Below, piece by piece: positions 20,281-28,865 of a stretch of DNA of 35,115 nt (positions are counted from its first letter, which is position 1; every line of letters begins with the position of its first letter). The stretch is taken from the NCBI RefSeq assembly GCF_006546735.2, contig NZ_VICD02000028.1, positions 1-35,115 on the forward strand, written 5' to 3'. Source of the stretch: Marilutibacter maris (lineage in GTDB: Bacteria > Pseudomonadota > Gammaproteobacteria > Xanthomonadales > Xanthomonadaceae). A program made the translations under genes and the position numbers. The notes beneath the pieces were generated by a model, which made no database searches, had not been told where the DNA came from, and saw nothing but the letters and a program-made list of their open reading frames with translations.

Positions 20281-20656
20281 GTGAGTGCTCCTGGTTGGGG
20301 GAACGTCGCTGGGCACGACGGGCGACGGATGCTATCGGTCCGGACGTTTGCGATAGGTGAGGAGGGACGGTGAGCCTGCGAAGAAGGCGGCTCGTGCCCG
20401 CTTGGCGACCGCGTTGGCGGAAAACGGGCATGTGTGGTTGCGATGTTTGCCTGGGCGAGGGCGAGGGCGAGGGCGGTGGCGGTGGCGGGTGGGCTCGCGG
20501 AGATTGAAAAGTGGAATTCTCCGCCCGGCATGGGCGGCGGCCGGGTCACGCCATTGGGTGAGTCTGGACTTGCCAAGGACTTCGTTGAAGGCAGTTGCGT
20601 CCTGCCGGTGCCCCATCGTGATCGAACCTTGGGCGTAGTTGGGTCCCGCATTCCTG
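20281..20656. other. Gene-free stretch between the DUF4434 gene and pfp
   Basis: No credible gene lies here. It holds the 5' region of the DUF4434 gene and a short tandem GGGCGA repeat (three units, 20453-20470) running into GGTGGC units up to about 20493. I see no terminator for pfp, which ends at the right edge of this stretch. Confidence 0.5.
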
Positions 20657-21916
20657 TTACCGGGTGCTGGTGTCCGCCAGCTTCTTCCGCACCATCACGT
20701 TCTTCGGCGAGACGTACTTCGGCAGGCCGTCGCGGCCGTAGGGCGGCGGTGCCTCGCCGCGGATCAGCGGCTCCAGGTAGCGGCGCGCCGCAGGAGTGAT
20801 GCCGTAGCCGTCGCGGCGGATGAAGCCGGCCGGCATCTTCTTCTCGCGGTTGGCGATCTTGTCCAGGGGGGCCGGCTCGATCTTCCAGCGGTACGGCGCA
20901 TCCGAGGTCCGCACGATCACCGGCATCACCGCGTTCCGGCCTTGCAGCGCGTACTCGACCGCCTTGCGGCCGACCGCCTGGGCCTGGTCGAGGTCGGTCT
21001 TGCTGGCGAGGTGGCGGGCCGAACGCTGCAGGTAGTCGGGCAGGGTCCAGTGGACCTTGTAGCCCAGCCCGTCCTTGACCCGGCCGGCCAGGTACGAGGC
21101 GACGCCGCCGAGCTGGGTGTGGCCGAAGGAGTCCTGGCCGCCGCCGGCATCGGCGACGAAGCGCCCGTCGGCGGTCTGGATGCCCTCGCTGGCGACCACC
21201 ACGCAGTAGCCGACGCGCTCGACGGTCTCGCGGACCCTGGCGAAGAAGTCGGCCTCCACGTACGGGCGTTCGGGGAACAGGATCAGGTGCGGGGCGGCAT
21301 CGCGATCCGGGCCGGCGAGCCCGGCGGCCGCAGCCAGCCAGCCGGCATGGCGGCCCATCGCCTCGTAGACGAACACCTTGGTCGAGGTCTCGGCCATCGC
21401 CGCGACATCGAGCGCGGCCTCGCGGATCGAGACCGCGGTGTACTTGGCCGCGGAGCCGAAGCCGGGACAGCAGTCGGTCACCGCGAGGTCGTTGTCGACC
21501 GTCTTCGGCACACCGATGCAGGTCAGCGGGTAGTCGTACTCCGCCGCCAGCCGCGAGACCTTGAGCGCGGTGTCGGCGGAGTCGTTGCCGCCGTTGTAGA
21601 GGAAGTAGCGCACGTCGTGAGCGTGGAAGACCTCCAGCAGGCGCTCGTACTTCGCGCGGTCCTCCTCCAGCGACTTGAGCTTGACCCGGCAGGAGCCGAA
21701 CGCGCCGCCGGGGGTGTGCGCCAGCGCCCGGATCGTGGCGATGCTCTCCTTCGAGGTGTCGATCAGCTCCTCGCGCAGGGCGCCGAGAATGCCGTTGCGC
21801 GCGGCCAGCACCCGGACCTGCCTGGCGCGGGCGGCCTGGATCACCGCCGAGGCGGTGGCATTGATGACGGCGGTGACGCCGCCGGACTGGGCGTAGAGCA
21901 GGGTTCCCTGGGCCAT
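20657..21916 (-). CDS. pfp: Pyrophosphate-dependent 6-phosphofructokinase
   Basis: A 419-residue cytoplasmic glycolytic enzyme that interconverts fructose 6-phosphate and fructose 1,6-bisphosphate. The phosphoryl-donor signature is GGNDS (109-113): the residue that is glycine in ATP-dependent enzymes is aspartate. PKTVDND (137-143) has the lysine typical of PPi users. YEAMGRHAGW is the sugar-phosphate site. This matches the xanthomonad PPi-dependent type, characterised in Xanthomonas campestris. The start at 21916 has GGGAG about 7 bases upstream; an ATG 39 codons earlier has no support. It is divergent from adk and lies about 2.7 kb from hppA, so PPi supply, use and hydrolysis are encoded close together. 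Confidence 0.93.
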   Translation of the reverse strand: MAQGTLLYAQSGGVTAVINATASAVIQAARARQVRVLAARNGILGALREELIDTSKESIATIRALAHTPGGAFGSCRVKLKSLEEDRAKYERLLEVFHAHDVRYFLYNGGNDSADTALKVSRLAAEYDYPLTCIGVPKTVDNDLAVTDCCPGFGSAAKYTAVSIREAALDVAAMAETSTKVFVYEAMGRHAGWLAAAAGLAGPDRDAAPHLILFPERPYVEADFFARVRETVERVGYCVVVASEGIQTADGRFVADAGGGQDSFGHTQLGGVASYLAGRVKDGLGYKVHWTLPDYLQRSARHLASKTDLDQAQAVGRKAVEYALQGRNAVMPVIVRTSDAPYRWKIEPAPLDKIANREKKMPAGFIRRDGYGITPAARRYLEPLIRGEAPPPYGRDGLPKYVSPKNVMVRKKLADTSTR

Positions 21917-22144
21917 GTCGGCTCCCTCGCGGAGGTCTTGGATGGGGGTGGAGACGGTCCGATGGTCGATATTCGCGGACTTTGCCCGCAAATGGCGCCA
22001 GAATCCTGCCGGCGAGGGCCATGAACGGGCCATCGATAGGGTAAGCTGGACGCCGTTTCGCCCGTCGGGCCACGGCTGGCGCCAGTGTAGCGCCGCGGTG
22101 CCGGGACATGCGGGCCCGGTTTTCTTCTCTGTGGAGCGAAGTTG
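21917..22144. promoter_or_regulatory. Divergent promoter region of pfp and adk
   Basis: A 228-base region between two divergent starts. A possible -10 for adk, TAAGCT, lies at about 22042-22047, without a good -35. Nothing clearer is visible for pfp. Any regulator acting here could affect both genes. Confidence 0.4.
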
Positions 22145-22723
22145 ATGCGATTGGTACTTCTAGGCGCGCCGGGTTCCGGCAAGGGCACCCAGGCGGCCCG
22201 TCTCAAGGATCACCTGCAGGTGCCCCACATCTCCACCGGCGACCTGCTGCGGGCGGAAGTGGCGGCAGGCTCGAAGCTGGGACTGGAGGCCAAGGAAGTG
22301 ATGGCCCGCGGCGAGCTGGTCAGCGATGCGATCCTGCTGGGCATGCTCGAGGACCGTTTCTCGCGTCCCGACACCGCCGGCGGCTTCATCCTAGACGGCT
22401 ATCCGCGCAACCTGGCCCAGGCCGACGCGCTGGACGCGCTGCTGACCCGGATCGGCCAGCCGATGGATTTCGCGGTGCAGCTGGACGTCGCCACCGAGCT
22501 GCTGGTCGAGCGCATCGCCGGACGCGCCCAGGCCGAGGGTCGTGCCGACGACAATCCCGAGTCGGTGCGCAAGCGTCTGCATGTCTACGACACTTCGACC
22601 GCGCCGGTGATCGAGTTCTACCGCCAGCACGGCCAGCTGACCGTGGTCGACGGCGTCGGCTCGATGGACCAGGTGTTCACCCGCATCGTCGAGGCGATCG
22701 AGCCGGTCCGCGAGGTCGGTTGA
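22145..22723 (+). CDS. adk: Adenylate kinase (short type)
   Basis: A 192-residue cytoplasmic enzyme catalysing ATP + AMP to 2 ADP. The P-loop is GAPGSGKGT (7-15). HISTGDLLRAEV, the AMP-site GFILDGYPRN and RADDNPESVRKRLHVY follow. The LID segment between RIAGRA and RADDN is short, so there is no zinc-binding LID domain. GGAG at 22133-22136 is 8 bases from the ATG at 22145; a TTG immediately before the ATG is in frame but less likely. It has its own terminator and is divergent from pfp. Confidence 0.97.
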   Translation: MRLVLLGAPGSGKGTQAARLKDHLQVPHISTGDLLRAEVAAGSKLGLEAKEVMARGELVSDAILLGMLEDRFSRPDTAGGFILDGYPRNLAQADALDALLTRIGQPMDFAVQLDVATELLVERIAGRAQAEGRADDNPESVRKRLHVYDTSTAPVIEFYRQHGQLTVVDGVGSMDQVFTRIVEAIEPVREVG

Positions 22724-22763
22724 GCCGACTGACCGCTCGCCGACGGGCGCAGCGACAGATGAG

Positions 22764-22789
22764 AACGCCCCGGCATGCCGGGGCGTTTT
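22764..22789 (+). terminator. Terminator of adk
   Basis: A GC-rich stem AACGCCCCGGC/GCCGGGGCGTT (22764-22774 with 22777-22787) is followed by further Ts and CGTTT, 40 bases after the adk stop. Confidence 0.88.
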
Positions 22790-23020
22790 CGTTTGACCGG
22801 TCCGGTCGCCTCAAGGGGGGCGGCAGGGTCAGGGCATGGATGTTGCCGGTGCCACGGTCCGCGGTGACGTTCCTGGTTGTCCGCCTTGGTTGTGCGGCTT
22901 GGTTGTCCGGCCGCTGGCGAAGGCCATGGCGACACCGGGCATGACCCCGGACACGGCCTTCGGCGTTACCCTAGGACGCGCTCCACAGCATGTGCTCCAT
23001 AGACTCAGGGAACCCTTCGC

Positions 23021-24412
23021 TTGAAACTTCACATCCTCGGCATCGCCGGTACCTTCATGGGCGGTGTCGCCGCCCTGGCGCGCGAACTCGGCCACGAAGT
23101 CGAGGGCAGCGACCAGGCGGTCTATCCGCCGATGTCGACCCAGCTCGAGCGGCTCGGCATCGCGTTGAAGCAGGGCTACCTGCCCCGGAACATCTCCGAT
23201 GACTGCGACGAGATCGTGGTCGGCAACGCGTTGTCGCGCGGCAATGCGGCGGTCGAGCGGGTCCTCGACGACGGGCGCCGCTACACCTCCGGCGCGCAAT
23301 GGCTCAGCGAACGGGTCCTGCCCGGTCGCGACACCCTCGCGGTCGCCGGCACCCACGGCAAGACCACCACCACCACCATCCTGACCTGGCTGCTGCAGGC
23401 GGCCGGGCGCGAACCGGGGTTCCTGATCGGCGGCGTCGCCGAGGACTTCGGCGTGTCGGCGCGGATCGGAAGCGGGCGCGAATTCGTGGTCGAGGCCGAC
23501 GAGTACGACACCGCGTTCTTCGACAAGCGCAGCAAGTTCGTTCATTACCGCCCGCTGGTCGCGATCCTCAACAATCTCGAATACGACCACGCCGACATCT
23601 TTCCCGACGTGGCCGCGATCCAGCGCCAGTTCCACCATCTGGTGCGCACCGTGCCCGGCCGCGGCCGGCTGATCGTCAACGGCGAGGACCCGCGTCTGAC
23701 CGAGGTGCTGGCGATGGGCTGCTGGACGCCGGTGGAGACCTTCGGCCTGGATGCCGGCGCACGGGCGGACGGACAGGCCGGATTCGACTGGAGCGCGCGA
23801 CTGCTGGCCGAGGACGGCAGCCACTTCGTCGTCCTGCACCGGGGCGTGGACATCGGCGAGGTGCGCTGGCCGCTGCTGGGCCGGCACAACGTGATGAACG
23901 CCCTCGCCGCCCTGGCCGCCTGCGCCGCGGTCGGTGTCGAGTTGACGCGGGTGTTGCCGGCGCTGGCCGACTTCCGCAGCGTCAAGCGGCGCATGGAGCT
24001 GCTCGGCCGGGCGCGCGGGGTGACCGTATACGACGACTTCGCCCATCATCCGACCGCGATCCGGACCACCCTGGCCGGCCTGCGCGCGAAAGTCGGCGAC
24101 GCGCGCATCGTGGTGGCGATGGAGCCGCGCAGCAACTCGATGCGCCTGGGCGCGCACGCCGAGGCGCTGGCGCCGTCGCTGGACGGCGCCGACACGGTGC
24201 TGTTCCTGCATCGCCCGGAGTTGGCCTGGGACGCCGGCAAGGTGGTGTCGGCGCTGCGCGGCGAAGGCGTCGCGGTGGCCGACGTGGATGCACTGATCGC
24301 CGGCCTGTGCGAGCGGGTGCGCGACGGCGACCATGTGGTGTTCATGTCCAACGGCGGCTTCGACGGCGCACCGCGACGTTTCCTGGAGGCACTGGACGAG
24401 GGCGCTGGCTGA
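23021..24412 (+). CDS. mpl: UDP-N-acetylmuramate:L-Ala-gamma-D-Glu-meso-DAP ligase Mpl
   Basis: A 463-residue ATP-dependent cytoplasmic ligase that recycles murein tripeptide by joining it to UDP-MurNAc. It has the Mur-ligase plan: the N-terminal UDP-binding segment LHILGIAGTFMGGVAALAREL, the P-loop GTHGKTTTT at 110-118, VEADEYDTAFFDKRSKFVHY, the central HNVMNALAALAAC, and the C-terminal DDFAHHPTAI. The start is TTG at 23021 (reading TTG AAA CTT CAC), with AGGGA 9 bases upstream; no ATG sits at the family start. A TAGACT box at 23000-23005 may be a -10. It is followed after 107 bases by the LON-domain gene; that gap contains a GC hairpin (24439-24445 with 24449-24455) without a T-tract. Confidence 0.96.
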   Translation: MKLHILGIAGTFMGGVAALARELGHEVEGSDQAVYPPMSTQLERLGIALKQGYLPRNISDDCDEIVVGNALSRGNAAVERVLDDGRRYTSGAQWLSERVLPGRDTLAVAGTHGKTTTTTILTWLLQAAGREPGFLIGGVAEDFGVSARIGSGREFVVEADEYDTAFFDKRSKFVHYRPLVAILNNLEYDHADIFPDVAAIQRQFHHLVRTVPGRGRLIVNGEDPRLTEVLAMGCWTPVETFGLDAGARADGQAGFDWSARLLAEDGSHFVVLHRGVDIGEVRWPLLGRHNVMNALAALAACAAVGVELTRVLPALADFRSVKRRMELLGRARGVTVYDDFAHHPTAIRTTLAGLRAKVGDARIVVAMEPRSNSMRLGAHAEALAPSLDGADTVLFLHRPELAWDAGKVVSALRGEGVAVADVDALIAGLCERVRDGDHVVFMSNGGFDGAPRRFLEALDEGAG

Positions 24413-24519
24413 GTACGCTGCGACGGCGATGGCCGGCCGGGGGCGCGACGCCCCCTGCTGGGCGGCGGCGCATGGCGTGTCCTCTCGCCGCCTTGACACC
24501 GATGCGTACACTGGTCGCG

Positions 24520-25110
24520 ATGCCGGAGCCGACCACGCCCATCGAGACGATCGGACTGTTCCCCCTGCACGCGGTGCTGCTGCCGGGGGCCGCGCTGGGC
24601 CTGCGCGTGTTCGAGCCGCGCTACCTGGACCTGGTCCGCGACTGCAGCCGGACCGGCCGCGGCTTCGGCGTCTGCATGATCCTGGAGGGTGAGGAGGCCG
24701 GCACCGTGACCTCGGCGGCCGCCTACGGCACCGAGGCGGCGATCGAGGACTTCGGCACCGGCGACGACGGCCTGCTGACCCTGCGGGTGCGCGGGCGGCG
24801 CCGCTTCCACGTGCACCGGGTGCGGGTCCGCGACAACGGCCTGCAGGTGGCCGAGATCAGCTGGTGCGGGGCCGACGCGGTCGAGCCGCTGCGGCCCGAG
24901 CACGGCCTGTTGGCGACCTTGTTGCACGAAGTGATCGAGAAGTTCGGCGGCGAGCACGCCAGCGCCCCGAACGAGCGTTTCGACGATGCCGCCTGGGTCG
25001 GCTGGCGGCTGGCCGAGATGCTGCCGCTGCACGACACCCAGCGCCAGGCCCTGCTGCAGATCGAAGACCCCCACGAGCGCCTGCAACAGGTCCTGTCGCT
25101 GCTGCCCTGA
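24520..25110 (+). CDS. LON N-terminal-domain protein (YcaR-like, no protease)
   Basis: A 196-residue protein made only of the substrate-binding N-terminal domain of Lon: IGLFPLHAVLLPGAALGLRVFEPRYLDLVRDC, with GVCMILEG and LTLRVRGRRRFHV, then a helical C-terminal part ending LLQIEDPHERLQQVLSLL. It lacks the AAA+ and protease domains, so it is not a protease itself; stand-alone LON-domain proteins have no fixed role. The start is uncertain between ATG 24520 and ATG 24502; I prefer 24520 because the homology begins just after it. It may be co-transcribed with mpl. It is convergent with the DedA-PAP2 gene, 25 bases away. Confidence 0.88.
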   Translation: MPEPTTPIETIGLFPLHAVLLPGAALGLRVFEPRYLDLVRDCSRTGRGFGVCMILEGEEAGTVTSAAAYGTEAAIEDFGTGDDGLLTLRVRGRRRFHVHRVRVRDNGLQVAEISWCGADAVEPLRPEHGLLATLLHEVIEKFGGEHASAPNERFDDAAWVGWRLAEMLPLHDTQRQALLQIEDPHERLQQVLSLLP

Positions 25111-25135
25111 GCCCGCCGGGAGCCACCGGCGCGGA

Positions 25136-27145
25136 CTACCGCGTCGTGGAGCGGGTGCGCAGCCGCAGCACCGGCTGCCCGGTGTCCGGATGCGGCTGCT
25201 CGATCGGCGCGAAGTCCGACAGTGCATCGCGTACCCGGTCGAAGGCCTCGCCGTCGTCCGGCTCCGGTCGCCACAGCGCGGCGGCGTCGAGCGGACGCGC
25301 CAGGTGCAGCCGCTGGGTCGAGCCCAGCCACAGCGGGCTGCCGTCGTCGAGCGCGACCGGCGCCGGCCACAGCCGCAACGCGTACAGGCGTTCGCCACCG
25401 TCCGCGCCCGGCGGCGCATCGTGCAGCATCAGCAGCGTCTCCGCGCGCGCGTCCAGGGTCGCCGCCAGCACCGGCTGGCGGATGGCGGGGATGTCGTCGT
25501 CGAGCAGGCCGATCGTCGCGGTCCAGTCCGCCTGCGGCTGCACCCGCCAGCCCTCGGCCTCCAGCGCCGCCTGCAGCGGCGCCAGCGGTCCGGCCACCTG
25601 CATGTCGAGCAACCAGCGCCGGCGCGCGTCGCTCTCGTCGCGACGACCGGGAAGCTCGCCCCAGCCGTCGTTCCACCAGCGCTCGGCCTCGACGATCCGC
25701 AGCGGTGCGGCGGCCTCGAACTTGGCCAGCAGGCCGTCCGCCGCCCGCGGTGCGTGCCACAGCGCGGCGGCGAGGAAGCTGCCGTAGAACATCCACGCCA
25801 ACGGTCGCATCCAGAACGAGCGGGCGACGTGGCTGCGGTAGGCCAGGCCGAGCGCGAGCAGCCACAGGATCCCGAACAGGCTGCCGCCGATCAGGTCGCT
25901 GAGCCAGTGCGCGCCCAGGTACAGGCGGGCGAAGCCGATCAGGGCGGTGGCGATGCCGGCGACCAGGTACGGCCAGACCCGCTTGCGCCCGGGCAGCTCG
26001 CGCGCGATCAGCACCGCGAAGAAGCCGAACACGACCGTGGTCATGGTCACCGCCACCGAAGGAAAACCGAATCCGGCCGGCGCGGTCGGCGGGCGCGGCA
26101 TGTCGATCGCGGTTTCCAGCAGCGCGGTCAGCACCAGTCCGAACACGATCGCCGCGATCCAGTGCGCGGCGGCCATCCAGCGCCGCCGCCACAGCAGGTA
26201 GACCAGGGTGACCGCCGACGCGGTACCCAGCACCGCGGTATCGCCGAGGCTGGCCAGTCCCGCCATCAGGCGGTCGGCGAGCGGATTGCGCAGGCTCCAC
26301 ATCAACGCATGGATGGCCTGGTCCACCGCCAGCGGTCCGCCGCTGGCGAGCAGGGTCGCCAGCAGGGTGAACCAGGCCCAGCTGATCGCCAGCAGGCACA
26401 CCGCCAGCATCACCAGCGACGGCGATTCGGGGCGGTTGGGGTCGACCAGGGCCGCCGCGTAGCGCCCCAGGCGCGGGTGCTTGCGGGTCCAGGACAGGCC
26501 GCGGGCGAGCAGGTTGTCGGCATGGGCCGCGAACCAGCGCCAGGTGTACAGCACCGCCGCCCAGACCAGCGCCAGCACCGCCAGCAGGGTGCCCAGCACG
26601 ATCGCCAGGCGGTCGGCGACCGCGGCCACCGCCTCGTAGGAGGCGCCCAGTATCCAGCCGGGGGCGAGGAACAGGCCCGCCCAGCCGATCGAGGCGAGCA
26701 GGCTCGGCACCAGGTAGCGCGGGAGCGGCATCCGCAGCATGCCCGCGATCGCCGGCACGAACGGCCGCACCGCGCCGACGAAACGCGCGATCACGATGCT
26801 CATCGCGCCGCGCCGCCGGAACATCAGCTCGCCCCGGTCCAGCCATTGCGGATAGCGCGAGAACGGCCAGGTCTGCCGCAGCTGCGGGCCCCAGACCCGG
26901 CCGACCCAGTAGCTCACCGCGTCGCCGAGGAAGGCGCCGGCGGCCGCGGCGGCCAACGCATAGGGGCCGTTGATGTGGCCCAGTCCGACCAGCGCGCCGA
27001 CCGCGAACAGCAGCGGCAGCGCCGGTACGAAGATGCCGAGAATGACCAGCGCGTCGCAGAAGGCGATCAGGAAGATCAACGCGCCCGCCGCGATGGGGTG
27101 TGCCGCGATCCAGGCGGTCGCGCTTTCGATCCAGGCCGAGTCCAT
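25136..27145 (-). CDS. DedA-PAP2-LssY_C fusion membrane protein
   Basis: A 669-residue inner-membrane fusion. Residues about 20-200 are a DedA/VTT domain (FVPALPLLFAVGALVG, GAFLGDAVSYWVGR, FVGAVRPFVPAIAGM), a family that moves lipid carriers or phospholipids. About 250-440 is a PAP2-type phosphatase domain. About 480-665 is a soluble LssY_C-type tail. In the PAP2 part the third motif is kept (R407, H413, D417 in ARLYLGAHWLSD), but the first has E344 where lysine is expected before MPRP, and the second reads PSVAVT where PSGH is normal, losing the histidine. Phosphatase activity is therefore doubtful. The start is uncertain: ATG 27145 has no ribosome site but has CATAAT 6 bases upstream, suggesting a leaderless message; ATG 27187 is an alternative. 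Confidence 0.87.
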   Translation of the reverse strand: MDSAWIESATAWIAAHPIAAGALIFLIAFCDALVILGIFVPALPLLFAVGALVGLGHINGPYALAAAAAGAFLGDAVSYWVGRVWGPQLRQTWPFSRYPQWLDRGELMFRRRGAMSIVIARFVGAVRPFVPAIAGMLRMPLPRYLVPSLLASIGWAGLFLAPGWILGASYEAVAAVADRLAIVLGTLLAVLALVWAAVLYTWRWFAAHADNLLARGLSWTRKHPRLGRYAAALVDPNRPESPSLVMLAVCLLAISWAWFTLLATLLASGGPLAVDQAIHALMWSLRNPLADRLMAGLASLGDTAVLGTASAVTLVYLLWRRRWMAAAHWIAAIVFGLVLTALLETAIDMPRPPTAPAGFGFPSVAVTMTTVVFGFFAVLIARELPGRKRVWPYLVAGIATALIGFARLYLGAHWLSDLIGGSLFGILWLLALGLAYRSHVARSFWMRPLAWMFYGSFLAAALWHAPRAADGLLAKFEAAAPLRIVEAERWWNDGWGELPGRRDESDARRRWLLDMQVAGPLAPLQAALEAEGWRVQPQADWTATIGLLDDDIPAIRQPVLAATLDARAETLLMLHDAPPGADGGERLYALRLWPAPVALDDGSPLWLGSTQRLHLARPLDAAALWRPEPDDGEAFDRVRDALSDFAPIEQPHPDTGQPVLRLRTRSTTR

Positions 27146-27266
27146 CGACAGATTATGAGGGACGCGCCATGCATTGGCGTAGGTCATTGGTGCGGATGTG
27201 GCCGCATTCGCGTTCCGGCGGCACCCGGCAATCCCCGCGAGCGCCCGAGGGGCTTAGACTCTGGGC
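27146..27266. promoter_or_regulatory. Divergent, possibly leaderless promoters
   Basis: Between two divergent starts. On the plus strand TAGACT (27255-27260) lies exactly 6 bases before the ATG at 27267. On the minus strand CATAAT (complement of 27152-27157) lies 6 bases before the ATG at 27145. Both would start transcription at or next to the A of ATG. Neither has a strong -35. Confidence 0.4.
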
Positions 27267-27932
27267 ATGTCCTCCGACGCGATCCCCTCCGAAGTTTCCG
27301 CGCTGAAGGCCGACAGTTTCGGCCGCATCGCCCTGATGCGCGACGCGCATGGGCTGTTCGTCCGCCGCGATCTGGCCCATGTGCCGCTGTGGCTGCGGCT
27401 GCCGGCCTGGTGGCTGGCCCGGCGCGAGGCCCGCGGCCTGCAGGCGGTGGTCGGGCTGGAGGCGGTGCCGCAGCTGTTGCGCTGGGACGGGCGCCGGCTC
27501 GACCGCAGCTACATGGACGGCGCGGCGATGTACCAGCGCCCGCCACGCGGCGACCTGGCCTACTTCCGCCAGGCGCGGCGGCGGTTGCAGTCCCTGCACC
27601 GGCGTGGCGTCGCCCACAACGACCTGGCCAAGGAGGCCAACTGGCTGGTGCTGGCCGACGGCAGTCCCGGCATCATCGACTTCCAGCTGGCGGTGCGCGG
27701 CAATCCGCGTTCGCGCTGGATGCGCCTGCTCGCGCGCGAAGATCTGCGCCACCTGCTCAAGCACAAGCGCACCTACTGTCCCGACGCGCTGACCCCGGTC
27801 GAGCGGCGCGTGCTCAAGCGCCACTCCTGGGTCCGCGAAGCCTGGTTCGCGACCGGCAAGCCGGTTTACCGCTTCGTGACCCGGCGCCTGCTCAAATGGG
27901 AGGACAACGAAGGGCAGGGGCCCAAGCCGTGA
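27267..27932 (+). CDS. Protein/LPS-kinase-like (RIO-type) phosphotransferase
   Basis: A 221-residue soluble protein of the small kinase-like fold. The catalytic loop is HNDLAKEANWL (H117, D119, N125), followed by the metal-binding IIDFQ (D138). The ATP-binding lysine of the N-lobe is not obvious: the corresponding strand reads GLFVRRDL with arginines. The family is shared by RIO1-like protein kinases and lipopolysaccharide-core kinases, and sequence alone does not choose between them. No ribosome site is visible; TAGACT 6 bases before the ATG suggests a leaderless transcript. It is followed by an SDR gene after 74 bases and a glyoxalase-fold gene on the same strand. Confidence 0.75.
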   Translation: MSSDAIPSEVSALKADSFGRIALMRDAHGLFVRRDLAHVPLWLRLPAWWLARREARGLQAVVGLEAVPQLLRWDGRRLDRSYMDGAAMYQRPPRGDLAYFRQARRRLQSLHRRGVAHNDLAKEANWLVLADGSPGIIDFQLAVRGNPRSRWMRLLAREDLRHLLKHKRTYCPDALTPVERRVLKRHSWVREAWFATGKPVYRFVTRRLLKWEDNEGQGPKP

Positions 27933-28006
27933 GCCGGCGCCCCGTTCGCCGTGGTCCGCCGTTCACCCGCCGCTCCATCTCCATTCCCCATCGATAGACG
28001 ACCGCC

Positions 28007-28819
28007 ATGTCCCTTTCCGGCAAGACCCTGTTCATCACCGGCGCCTCGCGCGGCATCGGTCGCGCGATCGCCCTGCGCGCCGCCCGCGACGGTGCCAACG
28101 TCGCGATCGTCGCCAAATCGGGCGTCCCCAACCCCAAGCTGCCCGGCACCATCCACAGCGTGGCCGCCGAGGTCGAAGCCGCCGGCGGCCGCGCGCTGCC
28201 GATCCAGTGCGACATCCGCGAGGAGGACCAGGTCCGCGCCGCGGTGGCGGCGACCGTCGACGCCTTCGGCGGTGTCGACATCCTGGTCAACAACGCCAGC
28301 GCGATCTGGCTGCGCGGCGCGCTGGACACGCCGATGAAGCGCTACGACCTGATGCAGGAGGTCAACGCGCGCGGCACCTTCCTGTGCACCCAGGCCTGTC
28401 TGCCTCATCTGCGCGAGGCCGCCAATCCGCACGTGCTGACGCTGTCGCCACCGCCCAGCCTCGACCCGAAGTGGTGGGGCCCGCACGTGGCCTACACCTA
28501 CGCCAAGATGGGCATGAGCCTGCTGACCATCGGCCTGGCCGCCGAGTTCGGTCCCCAGGGCATCGCGATCAATGCGCTGTGGCCGCGCACGGTGATCGCC
28601 ACCGACGCGATCCGGATGATCCCGGGGGTCGAGGCCGAGGCCTGCCGACGCCCGGAGATCATGGGCGATGCCGCGCACGCGGTATTGTCGCGCCCGGCGG
28701 CAGGCTTCTTCGGCCAGTTCCTGATCGACGACGAGGTGCTGGGCGAGGCCGGTGTGACCGACTTCGACGCCTACGCGGTCGCGCCGGGGCGGCCGCTGCT
28801 GCCCGACCTGTTCCTGTGA
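28007..28819 (+). CDS. HSDL2-like short-chain dehydrogenase/reductase
   Basis: A 270-residue NAD(P)-dependent oxidoreductase. The dinucleotide motif is TGASRGIG (11-18), NNAS at 95-98, catalytic S147 and Y163-x3-K167 (YTYAK). The blocks LTLSPPPSLDPKWW, AYTYAKMGMS and NALWPRT are those of the hydroxysteroid-dehydrogenase-like 2 group, whose substrates are fatty-acid or lipid related but poorly defined. It lacks the sterol-carrier domain of the eukaryotic proteins. It lies in a three-gene run with the kinase-like gene and the glyoxalase-fold gene. Confidence 0.9.
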   Translation: MSLSGKTLFITGASRGIGRAIALRAARDGANVAIVAKSGVPNPKLPGTIHSVAAEVEAAGGRALPIQCDIREEDQVRAAVAATVDAFGGVDILVNNASAIWLRGALDTPMKRYDLMQEVNARGTFLCTQACLPHLREAANPHVLTLSPPPSLDPKWWGPHVAYTYAKMGMSLLTIGLAAEFGPQGIAINALWPRTVIATDAIRMIPGVEAEACRRPEIMGDAAHAVLSRPAAGFFGQFLIDDEVLGEAGVTDFDAYAVAPGRPLLPDLFL

Positions 28820-28865
28820 CGCCGGTCGCCGCCGCAACCGTTCCCCCACGACATCGGACGACACG

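Noticed and set aside
20453-20493. GGGCGA/GGTGGC tandem repeat as a functional element
   Set aside because: Short simple-sequence repeat in GC-rich DNA, not linked to a gene start; no evidence of function.
22142-22144. TTG as the adk start
   Set aside because: An ATG follows immediately, has better spacing from GGAG and matches the family start MRLVLLGAPG.
24493-24513. TTGACA with TACACT near the LON-domain gene start as a promoter
   Set aside because: The spacing is only 8 bases, too short for sigma70.
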